Shown here in pieces: positions 52,113-60,479 of a stretch of DNA of 64,000 nucleotides. The notes below the pieces were generated by a model, which searched no databases, was not told the origin of the DNA, and saw only the letters and a list, made by a program, of their open reading frames with translations. The position numbers and the translations under genes were made by a program. Origin of the DNA: CAYGZL01 sp964354345. GTDB lineage: Bacteria > Chloroflexota > Anaerolineae > Anaerolineales > UBA4823. Location: NCBI GenBank assembly GCA_964354345.1, contig CAYGZL010000032.1:1-64000 (forward strand), read 5' to 3'. Each line of letters opens with the position of its first letter. Position 1 is the stretch's first letter.

Positions 52113-53570
52113 CTATTCACGCGAATAGCCTCCCTCCCGTTCTAGCGGATGTGGGCCGCTATACCGCCGGAAAGGCGGCGAATTGGCCTCAGATGTCAGA
52201 AACACCTTTCCACGATTGGATAACTCAGCAGGATCCAATGCCCGCCGAAGCGCTCTCATCGTTTCCAGTGTGGTTGAATTGTACATTTTAACCAGATGGT
52301 TACGCTTTTCGATCCCCACACCATGCTCACCTGTGATCGAGCCTCCATATCGCAGGCACAGATCCAGGATTTCCCCGGCAAGTCGCTCAGCTCGTTGCAA
52401 ACCATCTGACTCACGACCATCGTAAAGGATCAGTGGATGTAGATTGCCATCACCCGCATGGAAGACATTCGCTACCCGCAGACCATAGCGTTGGCTGAGG
52501 ATTTCAATTTCCACCAACGCTTCTCCCAGGCGACTGCGCGGTACCACACCATCTTGAACAATAAAATCCGGACTGAGGCGACCAACCGCCGAGAACGCGC
52601 TTTTGCGCCCCTTCCATATCCGCTGGCGTTCGATTTCATCTTGCGCGACCCGAATTTCATCCGCCCCTGAGGCTTGCAGTACATCCATCAGACGAACAAA
52701 CTCCGCCTCGACCTGGTACTGATCACCTTCCAACTCAACGATTAATAAGGCGGCTGCGCCAGGTGGGTAATTGGCGTGGACTGCCGCTTCAGCGGCCTGA
52801 ATCGCCAGCCGGTCCATGATCTCAAGCGCGCCAGGTAGCAAACCAGAGGCTACCACACGGGAAACTGCTTCTCCTGCGACTTGTAAGGTCGAATAAGCTG
52901 CCAGAACCGTCCGGTATACCTCGGGTTTTGGCATCAAGCGTAGCGTGATTTCCAGTGCAATACCAAACAGCCCTTCCGAACCGACGAACAATCCCACCAG
53001 GTCAGGACCGACCCCCTCCTGACTCTCGCCTCCCAGCTGCACCACTTCCCCCTCCGGCAAGACAGCCTTGATCCCCAGAACATGGTTGCTGGTCATGCCG
53101 TATTTCAAGCAGTGCGCACCACCCGAATTAAAGGCAACATTTCCGCCGATCGTGCAGATCGCCTGGCTAGATGGATCTGGTGCATAGTACAGCCCATACG
53201 GCGCAGCAGCTTTGCTGACTTCCTGGTTAATCACCCCCGGTTCGACCACCGCAAACCTTTCCAGAGGATCCAGACGCAGGATACGGTTCAACCGGTTGAG
53301 TGCAATTAAAATCCCCTCCTGGATTGGCAACGATCCTCCCGAGAGACTCGTTCCACTACCGCGCGCTACAAACGGCACTTTGTGCTGGCTGCATAAAAGG
53401 ACCGTCTCGATTACCTCCACCTGGTATTCGGGTATTACTACCGCCAGCGGACGGGTATGATAAGCTGTCAGGCCATCGGATTCATAAGGAACTAGTTGGG
53501 CATGTTCGACAAATAAACGATCCGGAGGATACAAGCGTGCCAGGGCGGTCAAGAAAGCGTGTGGATCCAT
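52113..53570 (-). CDS. glcD: Glycolate oxidase catalytic subunit GlcD
   Basis: Flavoprotein that oxidises glycolate (or D-lactate) to the 2-oxo acid, 485 aa. FAD loop VARGSGTSLSGGSLPIQEG, second contact CTIGGNVAFNSGGAHCLKYG, and the C-terminal FAD-oxidase domain with VANVFHAGDGNLHPLI and SITGEHGVGIEKRN. The ATG at 53570 (MDPHAFLTAL) is preferred to one 90 bases upstream, which adds a stretch with no family likeness. With glcE and glcF it forms a complete complex feeding electrons to quinone. The substrate could also be D-lactate. Confidence 0.92.
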   Translation of the reverse strand: MDPHAFLTALARLYPPDRLFVEHAQLVPYESDGLTAYHTRPLAVVIPEYQVEVIETVLLCSQHKVPFVARGSGTSLSGGSLPIQEGILIALNRLNRILRLDPLERFAVVEPGVINQEVSKAAAPYGLYYAPDPSSQAICTIGGNVAFNSGGAHCLKYGMTSNHVLGIKAVLPEGEVVQLGGESQEGVGPDLVGLFVGSEGLFGIALEITLRLMPKPEVYRTVLAAYSTLQVAGEAVSRVVASGLLPGALEIMDRLAIQAAEAAVHANYPPGAAALLIVELEGDQYQVEAEFVRLMDVLQASGADEIRVAQDEIERQRIWKGRKSAFSAVGRLSPDFIVQDGVVPRSRLGEALVEIEILSQRYGLRVANVFHAGDGNLHPLILYDGRESDGLQRAERLAGEILDLCLRYGGSITGEHGVGIEKRNHLVKMYNSTTLETMRALRRALDPAELSNRGKVFLTSEANSPPFRRYSGPHPLEREGGYSRE

Positions 53571-53790
53571 CAGTCTCTCTACGGGATATCGGGAATGGAT
53601 GACTATAATGGCGGAACTATTATTCCATCCTAGTTTAGCATCAAAAGCCATGACTTTCAAGCATAGGCTAATCAGATTCCTTCGCTCAAAACTATGACAA
53701 AACGGCGCGAATCAGATGACCTTTGTCATTTGACACACCTGACCGAGTGGAATAACTTATATAGGATATCTACGATGAGGAGTAACCGTT

Positions 53791-53979
53791 ATGGCAATGA
53801 AAATTACTGACGAATGTATCTCTTGCGGCGCATGTGTACCCGAGTGCCCGACCGAGTCCATCAGTGAGGGCGACACGATTTATGTTATCAATTTATCCAC
53901 CTGCGTGGAATGCGAGGGGCATTACGACTCGCCGCAGTGCGTATCGGTATGCCCGGTCGAGTGTATCGTTAAAGCGTAA
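53791..53979 (+). CDS. 4Fe-4S ferredoxin, 62 aa
   Basis: Small two-cluster ferredoxin. First motif CISCGACVPECPTESI, second CVECEGHYDSPQCVSVCPVECI. The eight-residue insert between the second and third Cys of the second cluster is the normal layout of YfhL-type 2[4Fe-4S] ferredoxins. GAGGAG is well placed before the ATG. It is transcribed on its own, divergent from glcDEF, followed by two hairpins. Confidence 0.92.
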   Translation: MAMKITDECISCGACVPECPTESISEGDTIYVINLSTCVECEGHYDSPQCVSVCPVECIVKA

Positions 53980-53998
53980 GATAAAACGAAACTACACT

Positions 53999-54060
53999 GC
54001 GGAATGATTGTTCCGCAATGAAAACCCGGATTATTGGGGTGGGTCGCATTGACTCACCCC
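53999..54060 (+). terminator. Two hairpins after the ferredoxin gene
   Basis: GCGGAA/TTCCGC (53999-54004 with 54011-54016) forms a six-pair stem with a six-base loop. A second stem, GGGGTG/CACCCC (54036-54041 with 54055-54060) plus inner GTC/GAC, follows and is succeeded by an AT-rich run with TTT. They plausibly terminate the ferredoxin transcript. Confidence 0.5.
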
Positions 54061-54085
54061 ATATCTGTTTAATTTCATAATAAGA

Positions 54086-54091
54086 TATAAT
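54086..54091 (+). promoter_or_regulatory. Candidate -10 box for the PP2C gene
   Basis: A perfect TATAAT lies 92 bases upstream of the PP2C start. No convincing -35 at normal distance. Confidence 0.35.
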
Positions 54092-54182
54092 TTGTTCAGC
54101 TCAGTCTATTCCCGACTGAATATTTGCTGGTTAAAATAAATTACCTAACAAGAGTAGAATTGATCCTTATGAGCAGATCCCA

Positions 54183-55109
54183 ATGTCAGCAATAACGGAT
54201 TTTTTTCGTCGATTACTCAAACGTCGTGCGGCTCAAAAACCCGGTACATCCACCAGTACGCTCCGGTTTGAAGAAACGCCATCGCAACTGGCATCGACAA
54301 TCATCGAAGTAGCCCCTGGTGCTGGGGAGCAATCAGTTTATCAAACACTCCGGGTAGCCACTGCGCAATCGGTGGGTAAGCAACGGATACATAACGAAGA
54401 CGCGCTCTTCACCTGGACACCACAAACTGGGGATGATTACCAGGAACCAATTGGTTTCTATGTCATTGCAGATGGAATGGGTGGTCAAGCACACGGAGAC
54501 CTGGCCAGCCAGCTGGCTATCCAGGTGGTTAGCAAGCGCATAAAAGAGGCCATTAATAGCAATTGGCAAAATGCAGATCAAACCCCGACGGATGATACAG
54601 TCAAAGAATTTCTGATAAACACGGTCAAAGAAGCCCATCAGGCAGTCGTTCATGATGTTCCGGGAGGCGGAACTACGCTTACCGCTGTACTGATCCTGGG
54701 CAGGCAGATGATTATTGCGCATGTCGGTGATACTCGCTTATATCAGATCAGCCCTGACAAATCCATACAAATCTTGACCCGCGATCATTCGTTGGTGAAA
54801 CGCCTGGTCGAACTCCATCAGATCACTGAAGAAGAAGCTGTAACTCATCCTCAGCGCAATGTTCTATACCGGGCGTTAGGCCAGAGCGAGCCCCTAGAGG
54901 TTGATTTGAAAGTAATCCCGCTGCCCGACTGCGGTTATTTACTTTTATGCACAGATGGCTTGTGGGGTGTTGTTCAGGAATCCGAGATGGTCAGGTTGGT
55001 ATGCGAGTCATCTACTCTCGACCTGGCGTGCCAACACCTCATCGCGGCAGCAAACGAGGCTGGAGGACCAGACAATATCTCCGTCATCCTGGTTGCTTTG
55101 CCAGCTTGA
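54183..55109 (+). CDS. PP2C-family Ser/Thr protein phosphatase
   Basis: Metal-dependent phosphatase of 308 aa that reverses Ser/Thr phosphorylation. Residues 1-65 form a linker; the catalytic domain (about 70-305) has QSVGKQRIHNEDALF, FYVIADGMGGQAHGD (metal Asp), GTTLTAVLILGRQMIIAHVGDTRLY, LTRDHSLVKRLVE and the final GGPDNISVILVAL (metal Asp). It is likely the partner of the PknB-type kinase at 58423 and of proteins recognised by the FHA domain at 48626. It starts a run with two response regulators. Confidence 0.92.
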   Translation: MSAITDFFRRLLKRRAAQKPGTSTSTLRFEETPSQLASTIIEVAPGAGEQSVYQTLRVATAQSVGKQRIHNEDALFTWTPQTGDDYQEPIGFYVIADGMGGQAHGDLASQLAIQVVSKRIKEAINSNWQNADQTPTDDTVKEFLINTVKEAHQAVVHDVPGGGTTLTAVLILGRQMIIAHVGDTRLYQISPDKSIQILTRDHSLVKRLVELHQITEEEAVTHPQRNVLYRALGQSEPLEVDLKVIPLPDCGYLLLCTDGLWGVVQESEMVRLVCESSTLDLACQHLIAAANEAGGPDNISVILVALPA

Positions 55110-55174
55110 TCCGTATGTGAAATGAAATATAAACGAATCGCAGATAAAGGTTTACGCATATCAAAGGAGAAACG

Positions 55175-55912
55175 ATGACCGATACTCGATTCCGAGGCCG
55201 GCGGATTCTGGTAGTAGATGATGAAGAACGCATGGTGCGTTTTATCCGGTTGAACCTGGAGCATGATGGCTTTGAGGTGGTTGAGGCTTTCACCGGTAAC
55301 CAGGCCATAAATCGGGTCCGCAGCAACCTGCCAGATTTGATCTTATTGGACATTATGCTCCCTGACTTAGATGGCTTTGAAATATTACGGATTATCCGCG
55401 AAGTAAGCACAGTTCCGGTGATTATGTTAACTGCCAAGGGGGAAGAAGAGGACCGGGTGCGCGGATTAGAATTGGGCGCAGACGACTATATTACCAAACC
55501 ATTTAGCCCGCGTGAACTGGTCAGTCGTGTACGGGCTGTCTTACGCCGAACCGAGCTGACCAGCGGCGGCACCCACGGTTTAATTGTGGTTGACGAGCAT
55601 CTTAAGATTGATTTCGATCGTCACGAAGTCTGGTTGGACGGTAAACTTGTTCAACTCCGTCCGACAGAATATCGGTTACTCTACCATCTGGTACAAAATA
55701 CAGGGTGGGTCATCTCTCACGACCAACTGTTGGCGAAGGTCTGGGGATATGAGTACCGGGACGAACCCCATTATGTGCGCTTATATATCAACTACCTGCG
55801 CAAGAAGTTGGAACAGGATCCCGCAAATCCTAAATATATCATGACCGAGCGCGGCGCCGGCTACCGTTTCGTTGATTTTCGCCGGGACAAATTGGACAAA
55901 TCCACTAAATAA
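55175..55912 (+). CDS. OmpR/PhoB-type response regulator
   Basis: DNA-binding two-component regulator, 245 aa. Receiver: RRILVVDDEERMVRFIRLNL (acidic pair), LILLDIMLPDLDG (phospho-Asp), MLTAKGEEEDRVRGLELGADDYITKPF (Thr and Lys). A winged helix follows with RPTEYRLLYHLVQNTG and HYVRLYINYLRKKLEQDP. No histidine kinase gene is adjacent. AAGGAGA precedes the ATG. The next gene is a second regulator 66 bases away. Confidence 0.93.
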   Translation: MTDTRFRGRRILVVDDEERMVRFIRLNLEHDGFEVVEAFTGNQAINRVRSNLPDLILLDIMLPDLDGFEILRIIREVSTVPVIMLTAKGEEEDRVRGLELGADDYITKPFSPRELVSRVRAVLRRTELTSGGTHGLIVVDEHLKIDFDRHEVWLDGKLVQLRPTEYRLLYHLVQNTGWVISHDQLLAKVWGYEYRDEPHYVRLYINYLRKKLEQDPANPKYIMTERGAGYRFVDFRRDKLDKSTK

Positions 55913-55978
55913 AGAATTTCAACCGCCTTGTCATTCAACAAGGGATCGGCTATGCGCTTAACAAAGGAGAGAAATATA

Positions 55979-56632
55979 GTGGCAAAACAGCGGATTTTAT
56001 TGGTAGATGACCACGAAGTTGTACGCCTGGGTCTAAAAGCACTGCTTGAGCGACACCCCCACTTCGAAGTCGTCGCCGAAGCCAGCACAGCCCGAGAAGC
56101 CGTCGAACAGGTCGAGGCGCTCAAACCCGATGTCGTAGTCATGGATATTCGCTTGCCGGGGGGATCCGGGATTGAAGCCTGCGAAGAAATCGCCGATAAA
56201 TACCCCAATTCAAAAGTTATTATGCTGACATCCTATGCCGAAGATGAAATGCTGTTTTCAGCCATCCGCGCTGGAGCTTCTGGTTACGTACTCAAACAAA
56301 TTGGCGGCGAGGACCTCGTCAGGGCAATTGAGGCAGTGGGACGGGGAGAAGCCTTGCTCGATCCTGCCGTCACGCAACGGATCTTTCAGGAAGTCCGTAA
56401 AGCCGCTAAAGAAGAGGAAGCTTCAGCTTTCTCTGGTTTAACCCAGCAGGAGAAACATGTGCTGTTGCTAGTTTCCGAAGGCAAAACGAATCGGGAAATT
56501 GCTAAAGCTTTATTCCTGGGTGAGGGCACTGTCCGTAACTATGTCAGTAGCATCCTCTCTAAATTAGGGGTGAGTAACCGCGCTGAAGCAGCCGCTTACG
56601 CGGTTGAGCATAACTTGCGCGACTATCTCTAA
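55979..56632 (+). CDS. NarL/FixJ-type response regulator, GTG start
   Basis: Two-component regulator of 217 aa with a receiver (ILLVDDHEVVRLGLKALL, DVVVMDIRLPGGSG, MLTSYAEDEMLFSAIRAGASGYVLKQ) and a LuxR-type HTH (LTQQEKHVLLLVSEGKTNREIAKALFLGEGTVRNYV). It resembles DevR/DosR-type regulators. GTG 55979 has AAGGAGA eight bases upstream and is preferred over an ATG at 55928 which adds 17 unrelated residues. No sensor kinase adjacent. Confidence 0.93.
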   Translation: MAKQRILLVDDHEVVRLGLKALLERHPHFEVVAEASTAREAVEQVEALKPDVVVMDIRLPGGSGIEACEEIADKYPNSKVIMLTSYAEDEMLFSAIRAGASGYVLKQIGGEDLVRAIEAVGRGEALLDPAVTQRIFQEVRKAAKEEEASAFSGLTQQEKHVLLLVSEGKTNREIAKALFLGEGTVRNYVSSILSKLGVSNRAEAAAYAVEHNLRDYL

Positions 56633-56659
56633 TCAGGCTGAGATCGACTCGATTTACAA

Positions 56660-57157
56660 TCAAGGTTGTTGCACGACCCCCAGGTAATTTGCCACAGCCC
56701 AGCCGCGCCGCGTAGCTTCATATAATCCAACCAGATACCACCAGGTGTATCCATCGCTTTCGCGCGGACCATCCTTGACCTGAAAAACCTCATCCTCCGC
56801 CCCTAATAAACGCACTTCACTTTCTACTCCTGGATCTGTCCGTAAGCGTAACCCATCGCCGCCAGTTCCAGTTATTTGTACATAGGCATCTAGAGTAATC
56901 ACGCCCGGTGCGGGAGCGGGTGGGACCAGACGTGTCGGTGTTGGGGTGGGTAATGGTATCGTCGGTTCTGGAGAAGGTGTATCGGTCGGGGCGGGAATCA
57001 CATTAACCACCGCAGTCGCTGGCCCAGCCACTGATGGACCTGGCCTGGTAAACCAGAGCAGAGCGAATGCAGCAGCGAACAACACAACCGCGAATAAAAT
57101 CGCTCCCCCAATCACCCAGATATTAAAAAATCCACGCATCCACATAAAACGGTTCAT
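56660..57157 (-). CDS. Membrane-anchored bacterial SH3 domain protein, 165 aa
   Basis: A TM segment at about residues 12-35 (FNIWVIGGAILFAVVLFAAA) is followed by a Pro/Thr linker (PAPTDTPSPEPTIPLP) and a C-terminal SH3_3 domain (AYVQITGTGGDGLRLRTDPG, then VFQVKDGPRESDGYTWWYLVG and GWAVANYLGVV). Such proteins bind cell wall or anchor surface complexes. It is convergent with the NarL gene and four bases from the antiporter gene, so it probably shares its transcript. Confidence 0.85.
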   Translation of the reverse strand: MNRFMWMRGFFNIWVIGGAILFAVVLFAAAFALLWFTRPGPSVAGPATAVVNVIPAPTDTPSPEPTIPLPTPTPTRLVPPAPAPGVITLDAYVQITGTGGDGLRLRTDPGVESEVRLLGAEDEVFQVKDGPRESDGYTWWYLVGLYEATRRGWAVANYLGVVQQP

Positions 57158-57161
57158 ATCA

Positions 57162-58286
57162 TTAATATGGTAGCAAGAAAAATGCCAATCCCAGGATTAG
57201 GTAAATGGCTAGTAGCTCTGCTCCTTCCAACCAATTAGATTCACCATCAGAAGAGACCAAGGCGCTCACAATCACACCGGCGATTAACGCCAATAGTTCG
57301 AATATATTAAATATTAAATGCAATGGATGCCCTAAAACCAGGCTGATAAAAACCAGGACAGGTGCCACAAACAAGGCAATTTGTAGACTGGAGGAAATAG
57401 CTATTTCTACACTCAAATCCATCTGATTCCGGATAGCAACCCGTACTGCCACCAGGTGTTCAGCCACATTACCAATAATGGGGATAAGGATGATACCTAA
57501 GAAAAATTCTGAAACCCCCAGGCTGGCCACAACAGGTTCCACTGCCCCAACTAATAGCTCGCTCATGTAAGCCACGCCTACAGTTGAAAGAAGCAGGATA
57601 ATAACAGCCGTGCGCACTGTCCAGTTTGAATGATTATAGCTACGCGATAGATCGGAGGGTGGCAGAGGTTGTTCGGCGTTGGCAGTCTCTACTACCGCTT
57701 CACCCCCTAAAGGTCCGTTATGCATCCGGAAACTGTAGAGGATACCCAATGCATATAACAAAATCATGACACCGGCCGTCCCAAGGCTAAGCGCTTCTAC
57801 CTTCAGGCTGTCTTCTGGTCCAATCGATGCACTCACCAGGGAGGGGATAAGCATGGCCAGGGTTGCCAGAACTAACAGGATTGCGTTGTTACTGGCCTGG
57901 CGCCGGTCAAATTTTTGAATGCCGTTGCGTAGTCCGCCTAAGAACAAGGACATGCCTAGAACCAGAAGAATATTCCCCAGGATAGACCCTGTTATCGAAG
58001 CTTTGACCAGGTCCAATAACCCCTCACGGATGGCGGTAATGGTAATGATTAATTCAGCAGCGTTCCCTAAAGTAGCGTTCAACAGTCCACCCAGGCGGGG
58101 TCCGGTATAAGCTGCTAAAACCTCGGTTGAAACGCCGATATATCGAGCCAGTGGGACCAAAGATAAAGCTGATAAAACAAATACAGTTACGGGTGTCCAG
58201 CTGAGTAATTGAGCCAGAACCGCCACCGGTACGATTAAGAGTAATAAATTAAGAGGGTCAGAACGGAAAAATTTATACACCCGCAT
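57162..58286 (-). CDS. Ca2+/H+ antiporter (CaCA superfamily, Cax/ChaA type)
   Basis: Eleven-helix cation/proton exchanger, 374 aa. Both alpha-repeat signatures are visible: LLNATLGNAAELIITITAIREG and IPIIGNVAEHLVAVRVAIRNQ, with a conserved GN(A/V)AE core for ion binding. N-terminus begins in the first helix. It exports calcium or another divalent cation. It is divergent from the kinase gene. Confidence 0.93.
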   Translation of the reverse strand: MRVYKFFRSDPLNLLLLIVPVAVLAQLLSWTPVTVFVLSALSLVPLARYIGVSTEVLAAYTGPRLGGLLNATLGNAAELIITITAIREGLLDLVKASITGSILGNILLVLGMSLFLGGLRNGIQKFDRRQASNNAILLVLATLAMLIPSLVSASIGPEDSLKVEALSLGTAGVMILLYALGILYSFRMHNGPLGGEAVVETANAEQPLPPSDLSRSYNHSNWTVRTAVIILLLSTVGVAYMSELLVGAVEPVVASLGVSEFFLGIILIPIIGNVAEHLVAVRVAIRNQMDLSVEIAISSSLQIALFVAPVLVFISLVLGHPLHLIFNIFELLALIAGVIVSALVSSDGESNWLEGAELLAIYLILGLAFFLLPY

Positions 58287-58382
58287 ATGGATAAATACTC
58301 AAGCGTGTTCAAAATTCGGGTTCATGAATAGCTAGATTTTAACCGAAATTTAAACCTGGTGGGTGATTACTTCTTACCCCCT

Positions 58383-58391
58383 TGGTATAAT
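58383..58391 (+). promoter_or_regulatory. Extended -10 promoter for the PknB-type kinase
   Basis: TGGTATAAT (58383-58391) is a perfect extended -10 element, giving a transcript start near 58398 and a leader of about 25 bases to the ATG at 58423. No -35 hexamer is needed with an extended -10, and none is seen. Confidence 0.6.
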
Positions 58392-58422
58392 ATAAAGTAG
58401 CTGCACTCAAATCAGACAAATT

Positions 58423-59544
58423 ATGTCAGAAACTGTTATCCTAAACAATCGTTATGCACTTGGAGATCCCCAGGGTACGGGAGGTATGGCGATAGTTTAC
58501 CGCGCGTATGACCGGATGCTGGAAAGAACTGTTGCAATCAAAATATTGCGTAAAGATCTCTCGCGAGACCCGGAATTTCGTCAACGGTTCCATCAGGAAG
58601 CAAAAGCTGCTGCAAACCTCTCTCACCCTAACATTGTAACAATTCACGATTTTGGTCTGGACAACGATCAACTATTCATCGTGATGGAATATGTACCTGG
58701 CCTCGATCTTAAGTCAATCCTGCAAGCGCGCCATCGGCTCGAGGTTGACGAGGCAGTCGCTTTAATCATCCAATGCTGCGCTGGAATCGGTTACGCTCAC
58801 CGGGCAGGGATCGTCCATTGCGATGTCAAGCCACAAAACATGTTGGTCACTCCGGATAAACGCCTCAAAGTTGTCGACTTCGGCATTGCACGGGCGTTGG
58901 CCTCTATCAACCCCAGCGAGCATAATGAGGTGGTGTGGGGTTCACCACAATATTTTTCGCCCGAGCAAGCCTGCGGCCTGGCCCCTTCCCCTGCCTCGGA
59001 TGTCTACTCCCTGGGTGTGGTCATGTACGAGCTACTCACCGGACAACTTCCTTTCACAGCCAAAACTGCTGAAGAATTAGCCCACCTGCATCGAGATATT
59101 CCACCCATCCCACCGCGCCAGTTGAATCCCGCTATCCCAGCACCTCTGGAACAAATCATCCTGAAAGTGCTCTCAAAGGAGCCTTCTGCACGATATCGTA
59201 CAGCCGATCAAATGGGGCGTGTCCTGGTAACAATTACCCAGGCACCACCGCCTGATACTGTAATAGCCTCATATAGTGAATCACCGGCCAGCACAGGTGT
59301 AACATCCAGCGTTGTCCCACCTGTGCCTGCCCCGGTTCCCCAACCTGTCGATCATCCATCACGCAAGACTCCACAGACCGCTCATCCACACGATACCAAA
59401 CCCACAAGAACACCTGCCCTCGCTGATGGTGCAGTAAATATCGATTGGGTTACCTGGCTGCTTGCTTTATTGACATTGATCACGGTAGGCGGACTCATCC
59501 CCTTTTGGTTGTGGGTTTATTATGTACTCAAACCACCCATTTAA
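58423..59544 (+). CDS. PknB-type Ser/Thr protein kinase with C-terminal membrane anchor
   Basis: 373 aa. Kinase domain residues about 10-270: Gly-loop PQGTGGMAIVYRAYD, Lys in TVAIKILRKDL, Glu in FHQEAKAAANLSHPNIV, HCDVKPQNMLV (catalytic loop), VVDFGIAR, and SPEQACGLAPSPASDVYSLG. In the catalytic loop the HRD Arg is replaced by Cys, so it is a non-RD kinase. A Pro-rich linker (PAPVPQPVDHPSRKTPQ) is followed by a TM segment (WLLALLTLITVGGLIPFWLWV) at the very C-terminus, with no extracellular sensor domain, unusual for the PASTA-bearing PknB group. Located next to rpmB as in Firmicutes. Confidence 0.93.
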   Translation: MSETVILNNRYALGDPQGTGGMAIVYRAYDRMLERTVAIKILRKDLSRDPEFRQRFHQEAKAAANLSHPNIVTIHDFGLDNDQLFIVMEYVPGLDLKSILQARHRLEVDEAVALIIQCCAGIGYAHRAGIVHCDVKPQNMLVTPDKRLKVVDFGIARALASINPSEHNEVVWGSPQYFSPEQACGLAPSPASDVYSLGVVMYELLTGQLPFTAKTAEELAHLHRDIPPIPPRQLNPAIPAPLEQIILKVLSKEPSARYRTADQMGRVLVTITQAPPPDTVIASYSESPASTGVTSSVVPPVPAPVPQPVDHPSRKTPQTAHPHDTKPTRTPALADGAVNIDWVTWLLALLTLITVGGLIPFWLWVYYVLKPPI

Positions 59545-59546
59545 AC

Positions 59547-59574
59547 GAAAATCACGGCTCAAGCCGCGATTTTC
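59547..59574. terminator. Bidirectional terminator between kinase and rpmB
   Basis: GAAAATC/GATTTTC and CGGCT/AGCCG arms around one mismatch form a 12-pair stem (59547-59574) between convergent genes. Runs of A before and T after the GC-rich centre suit termination in both directions. Confidence 0.7.
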
Positions 59575-59606
59575 TAACAGCGATGTGAGGAAAAGTAAAG
59601 ACAATC

Positions 59607-59792
59607 TTATGAGGAAGTCTTGACTAAAGTGCGGATGCACTTGGCACATAACACTTTCCGAACCTTACGACCATCTTCGATCACAGTGATGGTTTGGAGA
59701 TTCGGACGGAAAGTGCGATGCGTCGCCTTCTTAGACCACGGGCGATTGAGTCCAAAAGTTGTTGCTTTTCCACAATGTGCACACTTGGCCAT
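59607..59792 (-). CDS. rpmB: 50S ribosomal protein L28
   Basis: 61 aa, standard L28. The protein has the zinc-binding CxxC pair form: AKCAHCGKATTFGLN near the N-terminus and KVLCAKCIRTLVK near the C-terminus. RTFRPNLQTITV is the conserved central segment. It sits between pknB and asp23, the same neighbourhood as in Bacillus. Confidence 0.95.
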   Translation of the reverse strand: MAKCAHCGKATTFGLNRPWSKKATHRTFRPNLQTITVIEDGRKVRKVLCAKCIRTLVKTSS

Positions 59793-60020
59793 CTGACAAA
59801 ATCCTTTCCAACATGAGGTGGCATGCGTGTTATATAATAGATTAATTCTTCAAAACACTTGACCCTGAAGAAGAACCGGATAATATTACCATAAAGGTGA
59901 ATGGATATCAAGCTCGTTTAGCTGTTGGATTTTCTCGTCATATGCATTCACCCAATATTCTCCTGAGAGACATGTGTATCTTAACTAATCTAGATCTGAA
60001 CAAAGTAAACGAGAAATGCT

Positions 60021-60377
60021 ATGACGGATGAAACAACACCCCTGGGTAGTATCCATGTTGCCCCGCGTGCGATCGCAACCATTGCCTATCATGCCGCTCT
60101 CCAATCGTATGGCGTCGTCGGGTTGACATCAAAGAATTTAGTCGAAGGCCTGACCCAGGCCCTGGTTAAAGATCCTACGAATGGCGTCCAGGTTGAATAC
60201 GATGGCCTGAACATCAATATCGACTTATACGTGATTATTGAGTATGGTACCCGGATTAAGTCGGTTGCCAACAGTGTTAAAAATAGCGTGCGGTACCAGG
60301 TAGAAAAAGCGCTGGGCATGCCAGTCAACACGATTAATGTTCATGTCCAAGGCTTACGCATCAGTAACGCTGATTGA
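60021..60377 (+). CDS. Asp23/Gls24 family envelope-stress protein (YloU-like)
   Basis: 118 aa. Asp23 family pattern: GSIHVAPRAIATIAYHAALQSYGVVGL, then VQVEYDGLNINIDLYVIIEYGTRI and a C-terminal VNTINVHVQGL. In Firmicutes this gene is immediately upstream of the fatty acid kinase gene, as here. No membrane segment is present. Confidence 0.9.
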   Translation: MTDETTPLGSIHVAPRAIATIAYHAALQSYGVVGLTSKNLVEGLTQALVKDPTNGVQVEYDGLNINIDLYVIIEYGTRIKSVANSVKNSVRYQVEKALGMPVNTINVHVQGLRISNAD

Positions 60378-60479
60378 GTAATTACATGAATTTCATGATG
60401 AAGGTCTGCCTGAATGGTAAATCATTATAAAGCAAATGTCATGATTCACGGATACTCGTTATTATAGGAGTTTTATTTA

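Noticed and set aside
53730..53763. TTGACA plus TATATA as a promoter for the ferredoxin gene
   Set aside because: The spacing is 22 bases, too long for a standard promoter; at 17 bases the -10 is poor.
54333..54722. 129-residue minus-strand frame over the PP2C gene
   Set aside because: Antisense to the conserved catalytic core of the phosphatase.
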